Assembly: GCA_963576565.1 (NCBI GenBank)
Contig: OY755038.1
Coordinates: forward strand, 201,101,013 to 201,165,012
Length of the DNA: 64,000 bases
Origin: Aspidapion aeneum
Taxonomy: Eukaryota > Arthropoda > Insecta > Coleoptera > Brentidae
Reading direction: 5' to 3'
Under the pieces are notes generated by a model that was given only the letters and a program-made list of their open reading frames with translations, had not been told where the DNA came from and ran no database searches. Made by a program: the position numbers and the translations under genes. Shown here one piece after another: positions 23,340 to 33,617 of this stretch (the stretch's first letter is position 1; every line of letters starts with the position of its first letter).

Positions 23340-23932
23340 AACTGGGCGCCGCCAACTCGGCGCCGCCAACTGCAATTTTTTTTTTATAAAATGTGTAGAT
23401 GAAAAATAAAATATATTATTTATATAAAAACATCGGTTGGTAAATAAGAGAATCCGCCATTTTGGATCCGCCATTTCGATTTTTTTAAGTTTGAGTAAAA
23501 AATTTTGTTAAATGACCTCAGGCAATGTAATATTTTAAGTTTGAGACAAATCGTTTAGTAAATAAGAAAATCCGCCATTTTGGATCCGCCATTTAAATTT
23601 TTGGATCGCCATTGTTGTAATAAAAAACGTAAATTGTAGTGTTACCAGGTTACCAAACACTACAACTACCAAGATTCAACAGTCGACTTAATGGATTTAA
23701 CTTTACTTAACAAAAACAAATTTCAAAAAAATTGCGTAAAGGATTTTTTAAAGATGTTTTTATATAAATAATATATTTTATTTTTAATCTACACATTTTA
23801 TCAAAAAAAAAAATTTCAGTCAGGCGCCAAGTTGGCCTGCGCCCAGTTGGCGGCGCCGAGTTGGCTCGGCGCCAAGTTGTCCCGGCGCCTAGTTGGCGGC
23901 GCCCAGTTGGCGGCGCCCAGTTGTCCCATTCC
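23340..23932. mobile_element. Element with tandem GGCGCC-bearing ends
   Basis: The left end is two units of AACTGGGCGCCGCC type. The right end (23820-23932) has about seven inverse units of GGCGGCGCCCAGTTG type. The interior has CCGCCATTTTGGATCCGCC satellite sequence and no gene. A second right end of the same family is at 55921-56030. Each unit contains the self-complementary hexamer GGCGCC. Confidence 0.75.
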
Positions 23933-24270
23933 GCCATCATATGGATTTCAGATTATTTTATGAATAAAAGTGGTGTTGGTCACCTCTAGCCCGAGCTTGC
24001 ATTGTGATGTCCAAGTATGTTTAATTTTATGACGTTCGTTCCTACTTATTTTATTCTTTTGTTTTTCATACAGGATTTCTTCTATATAATTAATTCCAAA
24101 AAAACTATTTTAAACATGATTGTCTTGTGGCATTGTTATTTATTTTTTTATCTGCTTTATTAGGTTTTGTTTTTTTTTTTGCACCTTAAAGTATTGGTAC
24201 TTACTGATAAGCTTTAAGACAGCATGGCCCATAACGATTGGAATAAAAAATAATAATTTAAATCTCATAT

Positions 24271-24440
24271 TTTTCCGTGGGTAGCTCGAAAGCTTATCCT
24301 CACGGGGGTCCAAGATCTAATGGACACCTAATAAGTGTTGACAGTTAACTGTTTCGTCCTTATGAGACTCCTCAAAACACTGCTTAGTGAATCTAACACC
24401 CTTGCGAAGTTAATTAGACGGTTTTGTCTCCTATGTCTAT
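24271..24440. repeat. Right arm of the 3.5 kb inverted repeat pair
   Basis: Inverse of 20870-21049. AAGATCTAATGGACACCTAA and TGTTGACAGTTAACTGTTTC are diagnostic. Confidence 0.75.
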
Positions 24441-27298
24441 AGTGAGAAAACCCTCGCAAGAAGCGCCATCTACCGAGATACGAGAGAAATTAGAACAATA
24501 GCAGGCGAATAAAAACTGCCATATACCGGGTGGGCCAAAAAAAACCGGACAATTTTTTTTCCATTATAACTTGAACTATACAATCGATTTCAATGGGAAA
24601 AACAGCACTCCATAGAGAATTAATCAGAGTTTTGACCAAGTATATTTTTTGTCCGCCGTCTCAAAACCAAGATGGCGGACGATATTAAAATGTACCCTTC
24701 AAAGATGCTCGTTTATTATTATGTTGCAAACATGCTTTAATATTTTTTTTTAATTAGTGAAAAAGCTGCATTCTTGCCACGCACAACAAGGTGTGAATTA
24801 GCAAAATCGGTTTAGTGGTTCAAAAAAAAATATTTTTATTTCAACCATTGTTTTGCATATTATACGATTTCCTTGCCAATCATGCCAAATAAAAAACATC
24901 CTGATGAGAATTGATTGCTTTTTAAAGATGACGATCAAAGTTTATCGCCATCTTAAAATTTAAGATGGCGGACAGAATCATAATTGATTCTTCAAAATGG
25001 CGTGTTTATTCTTAGTTTCCGCAAATGTTTTAGTTTTTTTTTAATTTGTAGAAAAGCACTCCTTTTTCCCCACACAACGAGGTGCAAATTAGTAAAATCG
25101 GTGCCGTGGTTCTCAAAAAATCTATTTTTGTTTCAGTCATTGTTTTACAGATTATACGATTGCATTGCCATTCCTGTTTGCATGAATTTCCTTATAAATT
25201 CATTATTACTAAACCAGTTTTAGTGAAATAAAAAAATCATGTTGAGAATTGATTGCTCCTTAATGATTATAGTCGAAATTTGCCGCCATCTTAGAATTTA
25301 AGATGTCGGACAGAATCATACTTGATTCTTTAAAATGGCGTGCTTATTCTTATTTTCCGAAAATGTTTTATTTTTTTTTAATTTATAGAAAAACATTACT
25401 TTTCTCCCGCATAAAGAGATAAAAATTAATTTAGTGCTTTTTGATAAATAAAAAAAAACTAAAACATTTTTTGAAAATAAGAATAAATGTGCCTCTTTGA
25501 AGGGTCAAGTATGATTATTTTCGACATCCTAACTTCTAAGTTGGCGGCAAATTTCTATTATAAACTTTAAAGAACAATCAATGCTCACCATTATTTTTTT
25601 TATTTCACTAAGATCGGTTCAGTAATAATAAGTTTATAAAGAAATGAATGCAGACACGATTGGCAATGCAATCGTATAATCTGTAAAACAATGGCTGAAA
25701 CAAAAATACATTTTTTGAGAACCACCAAACCGATTTTACTAATTTATACCTTGTTGTGCGGCGAAAAAGTAGGATTTTTCTATAAAAACTAAAACATTTT
25801 CAGAAAATAAGAGTAATCACGCCATTTTGAAGAATCAATTATGATTCTATACACCATCTTATATTTTAAGATGTTAACAAATTTTGATCATTATCTTTAA
25901 AAAGCAATCAATTCCCACCAGGATATTTTTTATTTCATCAAAATCGGTTCAGTAGTAATAAATTTATAAGGAAATAAATGCAGACATGATTGGCAAGGCA
26001 ATCGTATAATATTCAAAACAATGGTTAAAACAAAAATATTTTTTATTAGAACCACCGAACCGATTTTGCTGATTCTTACCTTGTTGTGCCTAGAGAGAAT
26101 GTAGCTTTTTTACTAATTTAAAAAAGTGGTTAAAACATGTTTGCAACACAAGAATAAACGAGCATCTTTAAAGGGTACAGTTTGATTTCGTTCGTCATCT
26201 TGGATTTTGAGACGGCGCACAGTGGAACGTTTTGAAGATCTAGGTGGACAACCCCTGAGCAACATTAGCACTCTTTAATGCTTGATTTTTTTAGCTTTAA
26301 AACAACATAAAATATTTAAAAGCATTTAGTATTTGCAATATTACCTACCTCTTATATAGGGTGATTCAGATTTTAACGATTTTAAGATTTGTAGTCATAC
26401 TGTATGTTTTTAACGAAAATTGTTTCAACAAATTTTATTACAATGAAGTAACGGTATATATTTTTTTTAGTTTTTGCAAGAAGGAATTTAAATAAAACAG
26501 TCTTGCAATATACAAGGTGTTTCAGAAAAATTAAAATAAAGACGTTTTAGGCGGTAAGGGACGATCAAGAAAAAAGTTCCGCCCTCATCTGTCACTATAT
26601 GAAAAATAAATGCATTAAAAATTTAAACCTCTCACCCCTTGCCCGGGGTGAAACCAACCACTAAAATTATAATGAAAAAGGTTCATCGGATGGCATTATC
26701 TTTAAAGGGGTTTAATGTGAGAAAATTTAAGAGATATTTGGATTTTAATTTTTTATAACTAAGAAAGTTCTAAAAAACATTTATTAAATTGGAAAATTCG
26801 ATTTTTATTTGAAAAATATCATTACTTAACAAAAAATAGAATAATTAACTAACACAAGTCCATTTTATTATTATCTTGCAAACTAAACTGTGTTAATTAA
26901 TTTCTCAATCTGACACAAAAAAGACAAGAAAAATATATTATCATATTTCTAAAACCGCATAATAATAACTCGCTCCGTTTAAAACTTAATTTTTTGGATT
27001 TTTTTAACCTCAAAAAACTTCCCTTGGGGTTTGATGCAGATGTATTTTTATTAAGCTTGGTTAAGCTTGTGACAGAGTGAAAAGTTACAGTTTACAAAAA
27101 TTCGTGAAAGTCGAGAGTTTCAAAAACCCATCGTACAGACATACATAGGGCATATTATTAAATTACGTAACCCCTCCACCCCCCTATAATATATTCAATA
27201 ATCATGACAGTGTAACGCAAGGTTAATAACCCCCATTCCCCCCTTGAGCGTTACGTACTTTAGGAATCGGCCCATACACATAGGTATCTACATGGGAT

Positions 27299-28283
27299 AG
27301 GGTGTCTCAGTTAAAAGTAACTACAAGGGGGTTTATGAGGATTTAGAAGACGGTAAGACATGCCAATTTTGGTAAAAAAGTGGCGCTATTCCGAGCTGTA
27401 TCAAAGAAAACATTTATATGCGTTTTCAAAATATTGAGAAATAAATGGATCCATGAGGGATCTGATACCTTCCTAGCTAGCCTATTAGCACACTTCAAGT
27501 GAAGCCATGATAATATATCAGCTTTGAAAAGTTTTTTGTATATATCTGAGAAACTGAAGCTCTTACGAAGTTTTTAGTTATAACACGAATTGTTAAGCAA
27601 AATATAGTCTACTATATTACGAAAACTGTATATTGATACAATGCTCCATTAAAAATATAGACTTTTTTAAAATTTTAATTGTCAAAAAACTGTCATTAGC
27701 ATTAATCGATTTTGACCAAAATCTAATCAGCTCGTAAGAGTGTCGAGCACTATTTTACCTGAAAATTTTATGAAAATCGGTTCAGCGGTTTAGGAGCTAT
27801 CGTGTTACGGACAGAAATAATATACACACATACACACAGACAGACATTACGACGATATTGCTAGGATAGGTCAAAATACACACATTTTCGGCGTTATCTA
27901 AAACAAAAATTTTTCGTCGAAAATAATACCTATTAATAATACCATTGCTATGCGGGCTAGGAAGGCAAAAACTAAAAATTGTGACTTTTTGAAAAAATAA
28001 AGTCCTAAACAAATTGTTAACGTCATTTTATTGGCCTAGTCATATTTATATAGTTTTATTCAATTTGTTTAAAAAAAGTCGACAATATTTTAATTTTTCG
28101 AATAACACAATTTAAGTTTTTAAGCATTATTTTGAAACCCCCTGTAGATATTTTTAACTTCGACATTGCATCCGATTAAGCTCACAATAGCGCCACTTTT
28201 TTCCTTTTGAACGAATATCGTAAGTGTTACCGTTTCTGAAAATCCCACAAAGCCCTATGTACTTACTTTTATCTGGACACCCT
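27299..28283. mobile_element. Inverted-repeat element (AGGGTGTC ends) split by family R
   Basis: AGGGTGTCTCAGTTAAAAGT at the left matches the inverse of the right end (ACTTTTATCTGGACACCCT) over about 110 diverged bases, including AAAAAAGTGGCGCTATT. Family R occupies 27436-27970. Confidence 0.65.
27436..27970 (+). mobile_element. Family R repeat, best full-length copy
   Basis: Runs from AATGGATCCATGAGGGATCT through TACCTTCCTAGCTAGCC to GCGGGCTAGGAAGGCAAAAA, about 535 bases. Subterminal TACCTTCCTAGC and GCTAGGAAGG are inverse. It carries GGTTTAGGAGCTATCGTG and an ACACACA tract. No protein. Confidence 0.85.
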
Positions 28284-29024
28284 GTAGACAAACAGACACA
28301 TTGACTCATCGTGATATAGCAAAATGCACGAAGATTGACTAATTTAGGTTAGAAAATCCACAAAGGGCACATTTGTGAAGGTATCAAAAAGAAAATGTCA
28401 TTAAACACAAATAATACGTTTTCTATTTTTAGAGTTGCAGGCTAACAAAATAATTAAGTACAAGTTTACCGCAAGAAAAGGACAAAATTTCAATACTGCG
28501 TCAGAAAGTAGAGATTTCGGTTAATTAGAAAATAATAAAACTAACATCAACAAGTTCTAACAAACTAAAGTTTCAGTCCAACAAAAACTATATAAAAATA
28601 AAATTTTCCTTACCAAAACACCAGCGAATTAATAAAATCATAGCAAGTAAAACACTGCAACAATGACAGTCAAAATGCTTTCCTAGTCTTAAGGACATGT
28701 CACTCTAAAAATGCCTGGCACTTGTTTTACTCCAACGACTACTACGCGGGAAAAACAATATTGTTTTAAAGCATTGCCATACATAAGATTAAAATGTCTA
28801 AGGAGAAAATTTTTAAGATGCAACTTTCAATGCAACTATCTTGACAACCAGAGGGGATAAAAAAATAATATTTTGGATACTTAACCATGTCCACCTAGAT
28901 TAGTCAAACGTTCCACTGTGCGACGTTTCGATTGTTCTTCTACAATGGTTCTCAACAGTGAACATGAAAAATGAGATAAAAAAAGTCTTTTCCAAACAAG
29001 CAGCTACTTGGTGTAGTTTTTAGT

Positions 29025-29222
29025 TTATTTGCTTATATAGATAAAGTCCATTCGCCTTTCTTTTTTATGGCCCCGTAGAGCAACCTCAAAAATCCCACAG
29101 AATAAACAGTCTATTAACATACTAAGTGTATGTCTAATTTTTGTCACATTTTCATTATGTTCGGTAATGTTTTGCCTATGGGCACTATTCAATTGGCACC
29201 TAATATCAGTCTTGCCTAGCAT
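29025..29222 (-). pseudogene. hAT (ZMYM1/DUF4371-like) transposase fragment, unit B
   Basis: Minus-strand residues NITEHNENVTKIRHTLS and LIDCLFCGIFEVALRGH match the pattern (N-x-E-x-V-x-x-N-R-x-x-L-x-x-L-I-D ... F-L-G-x-x-x-x-x-F-R-G-H) in zinc-finger-MYM-type hAT transposases. It is about 65 residues long with no start or catalytic region. Confidence 0.55.
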
Positions 29223-29847
29223 AAAAAATTCTATGTGGTTACTTAAATGAATACCACTTTGTGTCTTTTTAACTTTTCTCTAAAGTGCTTGATATCACAC
29301 ATTCCCTTTGCACGCAGAATCACTTCGTCCCTGCGTCAGAAAGTAGAGATTTCGGTTAATTAGAAAATAATAAAACTAACATCAACAAATTCTAACAAAC
29401 TAAAGTTTCAGTCTAACAAAAACTATAAAAATAAAATTTTCCTTACCAGAACACCAGCGAATTCATAAAATCATAGCAAGTAAAACACTGCAACAATGAC
29501 AGTCAAAATGCTTCCCTAGTCTTAAGGACATGTCACTCTAAAAATGCCTGGCACTTGTTTTACTCCAGCGCCTACTACGCGGGAAAAACAATATTGTTTT
29601 AAAGCATTGCCCATACATAAGATTAAAATGTCTAAGAAGAAAATTTTTAAGATGCAACTTTCAATGCAAATATCTTGACAACCAGAGGGGATAAAAAAAT
29701 AATATTTTGGATATAGGATATATGGAATATGCTCTTTAATTTTAGGTAGCTGAAATGTTAATTTATAGTACTTAACCATGTCCACCTAAATTAGTCAAAC
29801 GTTCCACTGTGCGACGTTTCGATTGTTCTTCTACAATGGTTCTCAAC

Positions 29848-29890
29848 AGTGGCGGCTGGTGACGTTATAAATTGGGGGGGCAGAAATTTA
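29848..29890 (+). mobile_element. hAT-type terminal inverted repeat in unit C
   Basis: CAGTGGCGGCTGGTGACGTT is the widespread insect hAT terminus. In unit B only its first few bases remain (CAGTG, then a deletion). It is next to the hAT fragment at 29997-30179, so both belong to one truncated hAT element trapped inside the tandem unit. Confidence 0.65.
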
Positions 29891-29996
29891 AATTGCATGA
29901 AAAATTAGATAAAAAAAGTCTTTTCCAAACAAGCAGCTACTTGGTGTAGTTTTTAGTTTATTTGCTTATATAGATAAAGTCCATTCGCCTTTCTTT

Positions 29997-30179
29997 TTAA
30001 TGGCCCCGTAGAGCAACCTCAAAAATCCCACAGAATAAACAGTCTATTAACCTACTAAGTATATGTCTAATTTTTGTCACATTTTCGTTATGTTCGGTAA
30101 TGTTTTGCCTATGGGCACTATTCAATTGACACCTAATATCAGTCTTGCCTAGCATAAAAAATTCTATGTGGTTACTCAA
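29997..30179 (-). pseudogene. hAT (ZMYM1/DUF4371-like) transposase fragment, unit C
   Basis: Second copy of the fragment at 29025-29222 (NITEHNENVTKIRHILSRLI, then DCLFCGIFEVALRGH). Confidence 0.55.
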
Positions 30180-30735
30180 ATGAATACCACTTTGTGTCTT
30201 TTTAACTTTTCTCTAAAGTGCTTGATATCACACATTCCCTTTGCACGCAGAATCACTTCGTCCCTGCGTCAGAAAGTAGAGATTTCGGTTAATTAGAAAA
30301 TAATAAAACTAACATCAACAAATTCTAACAAACTAAAGTTTCAGTCTAACAAAAACTATAAAAATAAAATTTTCCTTACCAGAAAAGTAAAACACTGCAA
30401 CAATGACAGTCAAAATGCTTCCCTAGTCTTAAGGACATGTCACTCTAAAAATGCCTGGCACTTGTTTGACTCCAGCGCCTACTACGCGGAAAAAACAATA
30501 TTGTTTTAAAGCAACCAGAGGGGATAAAAAAATAATATTTTGGATCTAGGATGTATGGAATATGCTCTTTAATTGTAGGTAGCTGAAATGCTAATTTATA
30601 GGACTTAACCATGTCCACCTAGATTAGTCAAACGTTCCACTGTGCGGCGAACAAAAAAATATATTTAGTTAAAACTCTGATAAATTCTCTGCAAACTGCA
30701 GTTTGTCCCATTCAAATGGATTGTGTAGTGTTTGT

Positions 30736-30977
30736 TAGTAAGTAAGAAATCTTTGTGCTAAAATATCAATTCTTCATGTATCTGAAAAATACGCATGACA
30801 AGCGCAGGGTAAATGTTTTTTATGGATGCTCATACTTTTTCAAACACGAACCTGGAAGCACCGACAACTCCACCAGGAATTTTCCGCGTCAAGTGCCTTA
30901 CACTGCGAGACTGCACTGACTTATTTATAGCAATGAAAAGCAATTTCTCACTTTAGGGATAATAAATGTTTATTTAT
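30736..30977. other. Unannotated short spacer
   Basis: Remainder of the fold-back flank; no recognisable feature. Confidence 0.4.
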
Positions 30978-31145
30978 GGCTGGTGAGAGTCGGCTCTAAG
31001 CAGCCCTTAAATCACGCCAGTTGTGTGGCGGTTTGGCTTTTTGACAAAATGCATGGAAGTTAAGACAAAAGGAAGCGAAACAGAAATTACATAGCAAAAG
31101 GTGTAAATGTGTTTCATTGGATAGAAAAGTTTCCTCTTTAAATTC
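30978..31145. repeat. Dispersed repeat, also at 35391-35520
   Basis: GAGTCGGCTCTAAGCAGCCC, ACAAAAGGAAGCGAAA and AAAGGTGTAAATG occur in the same order at both places. The second copy abuts the cuticular pseudogene. Confidence 0.7.
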
Positions 31146-31162
31146 ACTTGTTGCTTATACAT

Positions 31163-31285
31163 AGCCAGACAGCACAAGTACGTACTATTTACGTACATAG
31201 TACGTAACTCTGGGACGTAGTTTACGTACATGGTACATACATTTTCGGACTTACATCCACATATGTACGTTGTACGGATGGCCAC
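31163..31285. mobile_element. One end of a TACGTA-rich element
   Basis: CCAGACAGCACAAGTACGTA followed by repeated TACGTACATAGTACGTA phrases, the same terminus as the complete element at 57097-58132. Only one end is present. Confidence 0.65.
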
Positions 31286-32060
31286 TAAAAAAAAAACTGG
31301 TCAAAATCCAAAATGGCGGCGAAATGTTTACTGTCATAACTCGAAAACCATTCCTCTGACAAAGCAATGTACAAAAGCGTTTTTGTAGGAAATTCTAAAC
31401 AGTACAGTAACCAAGTATTAAAAAAAAAAACTTTTTATACACACTAAATTTAAGATGGCGTGGAGAGCTCCCCCACCCCCAAGGTAGAAAATTTAAATTT
31501 GTTTTGAGGTTGTAAATTGTTTAAATAAAGCCTTTTTTATAAAGATTGGATCCGGAACTGTCAAACTGCACCTATATATTCGCTGTATTTTTTGCTTTAA
31601 TTTTATATTTTTATTATTTTTTATTTAGTTACAAATACTTTTAAAATTGTAGGTAAAATATTGAGTATAATACGTCATTTTAAAGTAAATTTTTCAATGA
31701 TTTATAAAATTAAATTACGAAAACCAACTATATGTCATATTTCTAAGGCTAAAAGTGATAGGTAACATTAAGTTTGGCAGTTTAATTTGTTATAAAAAAA
31801 ACTATAGAAAGTTAATGTACAAGTTGATTTTTTATAAATGTACCCCGCCATAACTTTGCTATTATTTTACGCAGAAAGATGAAACAAAAATTGGATTAAA
31901 TAATGGTGTTCCATTTTATAAAATTGTTTAATTTGATGTGACAACTGTCAAAAAACTGTGAAATGTGAAAAATAGTTAATGGTTAAAAATTTAATACAGT
32001 TTTTGTTTTATCTATCTACGGCAAATAATAAAGTTATGCAAGGTACGTTTAAAAAAGTCA
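31286..32060. other. Non-coding spacer
   Basis: Contains one AAAATCCAAAATGGCGGCG motif near 31303 as in the fold-back families. No gene recognised. Confidence 0.45.
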
Positions 32061-32485
32061 CCCTGCACCTAGAGTCCCTGTATGTTGACATATTTGGATA
32101 TATTAGAGTCGCGACAAGCCCATCAATGTCTTTTAAAATAAAAGGACAAAACATCGGAAGTCTATACTCTAACAATTGTTAGAAAGAGAACGTATACGCG
32201 CTCTTTATCTTACTTCGAACGGCGGTAATTTAATTATTAGAAAAAATCAAAAGTAACTCAAAATCGTTGCGCTGATTAAGCGACCTTAAATGAACTGACA
32301 AAGCATGTCATATTTGTTTTATTTGTCAAAAAGTTTCAAATAAAAGTCAGGGAAATTACACAACAGAAGAGCAAGTTTTTATTTCGAAATTATAAATTTT
32401 TTATAAAATAAATATGTACCTATTCCTGTTTCCTAACTAGCTGTAATACATCAGATAAGAGATATTGATTTTCTAGTTTTCCCAG

Positions 32486-32566
32486 CAATCCAGAATCTCA
32501 AACAATATTGGTAAAAAAGTTATGCGTTCATCAGCAAAAGTTGGATCTAATACCAACATTTGAGAG
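32486..32566 (+). CDS. Candidate internal exon inside the Pack-type element
   Basis: An 81-base stretch lies between an acceptor (TTTTCCCAG) and a strong donor (GAGAG|GTAAGT). In one frame it is open and protein-like: NPESQTILVKKLCVHQQKLD, continuing LIPTFER. A TGA just upstream in that frame means it needs the acceptor. It ends with two bases of a codon, which does not fit the frame of the next exon candidate at 33402, so an exon between them may be missing or one call may be wrong. Product unknown. Confidence 0.4.
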
Positions 32567-33013
32567 GTAAGTAGTAGCTTTTCAAAATTAAAAATAGGAT
32601 TTGAAACAAAAGGAGGAATTTGGCCGGTTTGAAATGTATAAAGTTTAGTACATACGCATGTGTAAAACATAAACATAAAGCATCCTATTATATAACAAAA
32701 GTGTTCCGATCGCTGTTATACAGGGGGTTTTCTTTTAACTTTTAAAACGAAACTAAGTTTATAAGTATTTTTTGCAACTTTTGAGAAAAACTCTTGATCA
32801 CGTCGATTTTCTTTGCGTGAGGGACATCTTCTAAGCGCTTATATAGATAATATGGAATATGATTCGAGTCTCGCCTTGTTTTGATGGGCTTTTGGAAACC
32901 GTTCATTAGTTTTTTTTATTATAGATAAATTGATCGATTTCCGAAAAACAAAGCGCCTTAAAGCGGTAGATATATAAAAGCCCTAGTAAAGTGACACTTG
33001 ACTTATCTTCCTA

Positions 33014-33186
33014 TCCAGTGGCGTACGAAAGGGGGGGAGATTTACCCCTAAAAGATGAGTTTTCCCACAAAATCAAGATGAAAGTATCGATTTATGCTCA
33101 ACCCCCCCCCCCACAATCCATCTCTGCGTATCGATCCGCGCTCGAGTCCCCCCCCCTCAGGATGCATTTCTGCATACACCACTGTC
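33014..33186. mobile_element. MITE with CAGTGGCGTACG ends, nested
   Basis: CCAGTGGCGTACGAAAGGGG at the left, inverse (TGCATACACCACTGT) at the right, about 170 bases with C- and G-runs. The interior phrase ATCCATCTCTGCGTATCGAT recurs at 36909-36930. Confidence 0.65.
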
Positions 33187-33401
33187 TATATAATCTATGG
33201 TGGTAACTTTAAATGTAAATATCTCAAAAATATATTAATAAATCAAATAATTTCGGAAAATTTGCTCTAGAAAATTATTCAAGCGTTTTTTACTTCATTT
33301 GCTAAAAATTCCCACAAATCTCTATATTTTGTTCTAAAAGAAATACTCTGTATATACACGTCATTTTTCTAATGTTATTTAAAAATATATTTTTTTTTTA
33401 G

Positions 33402-33617
33402 GACCACTTTGCACAAGAACATTTTGCTGAAGCAGCAAGTTATTCCTATAATATTTATTCCAGAAAAAAAGAAACCCTGCTTTTACAAAAATTCGACGAA
33501 CATATGGAAAAAACTGAACTGTTCAAAAAAGAAAACGACAATTTAGTTTTAAAGTACAAGGAGTTGGAACATTTTTGGCCTCTTATTAATAACAGGAAGA
33601 ATTCCCCTAAATATTGA
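33402..33617 (+). CDS. Candidate terminal exon, unknown coiled-coil-like protein
   Basis: Directly after a strong acceptor (TATATTTTTTTTTAG) comes a 71-codon open frame ending in TGA at 33615-33617. It starts DHFAQEHFAEAASYSY, continues with a charged helical part (KFDEHMEKTELFKKEND, LVLKYKELEHFWP) and ends NNRKNSPKY. Glu/Lys spacing suggests an amphipathic helix. There is no ATG near the acceptor, as expected of an internal or last exon. I do not recognise the family. It lies within the element 32071-34672, so it may be a captured host exon or an unfamiliar element protein. Base composition is richer in GC than the flanks. Confidence 0.55.
   Translation, partial: DHFAQEHFAEAASYSYNIYSRKKETLLLQKFDEHMEKTELFKKENDNLVLKYKELEHFWPLINNRKNSPKY

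Larger units (their letters stand above)
26218..30644. mobile_element. Composite insertion with Transib-type ends
   Basis: The ends are CACAGTGGAACGTTT ... ATCTAGGTGGACA and the inverse, matching at 28 of the first 33 positions without gaps. CGGCG flanks both sides (26213-26217 and 30645-30649), a 5-base target duplication of the CGNCG kind typical of Transib. The first seven bases equal the V(D)J signal heptamer CACAGTG. No transposase frame is present, so it is non-autonomous. Inside are a smaller inverted-repeat element, a family R copy, hAT fragments and extra copies of the 3' end. Confidence 0.8.
28495..30644. repeat. Tandem ~0.89 kb units ending in Transib 3' termini
   Basis: Unit A (28495-28920, truncated), unit B (28921-29811, 891 bases) and unit C (29812-30644, 833 bases) share near-identical sequence. 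Each ends with AGTCAAACGTTCCACTGTG. After A and B comes CGACGTTTCGATTG, after C the CGGCG flank. Unit C has small internal deletions and keeps a hAT terminus that unit B lacks. Confidence 0.85.
24524..30735. mobile_element. Fold-back element with ACCGGGTGGGCC ends, interrupted
   Basis: Starts TACCGGGTGGGCCAAAAAAA at 24524. Its modules (CAAGATGGCGG, ACAACAAGGTGTGAATTAG, ATTATACGATT, AAAATGGCGTG) repeat with a period near 340 bases and then in inverse order, giving a mirror-image element. Bases 26218-30644 are a later insertion; the fold-back resumes at 30650-30735 (TTAAAACTCTGATAAATTCTC), after which its last part is missing. A complete relative is at 52092-53885. Confidence 0.75.

Noticed and set aside
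32486..33617. Direct splice of 32566 to 33402
   Set aside because: The frames do not match: the first piece ends two bases into a codon while the second is open for 71 codons in phase 0. Both are kept as separate candidates.
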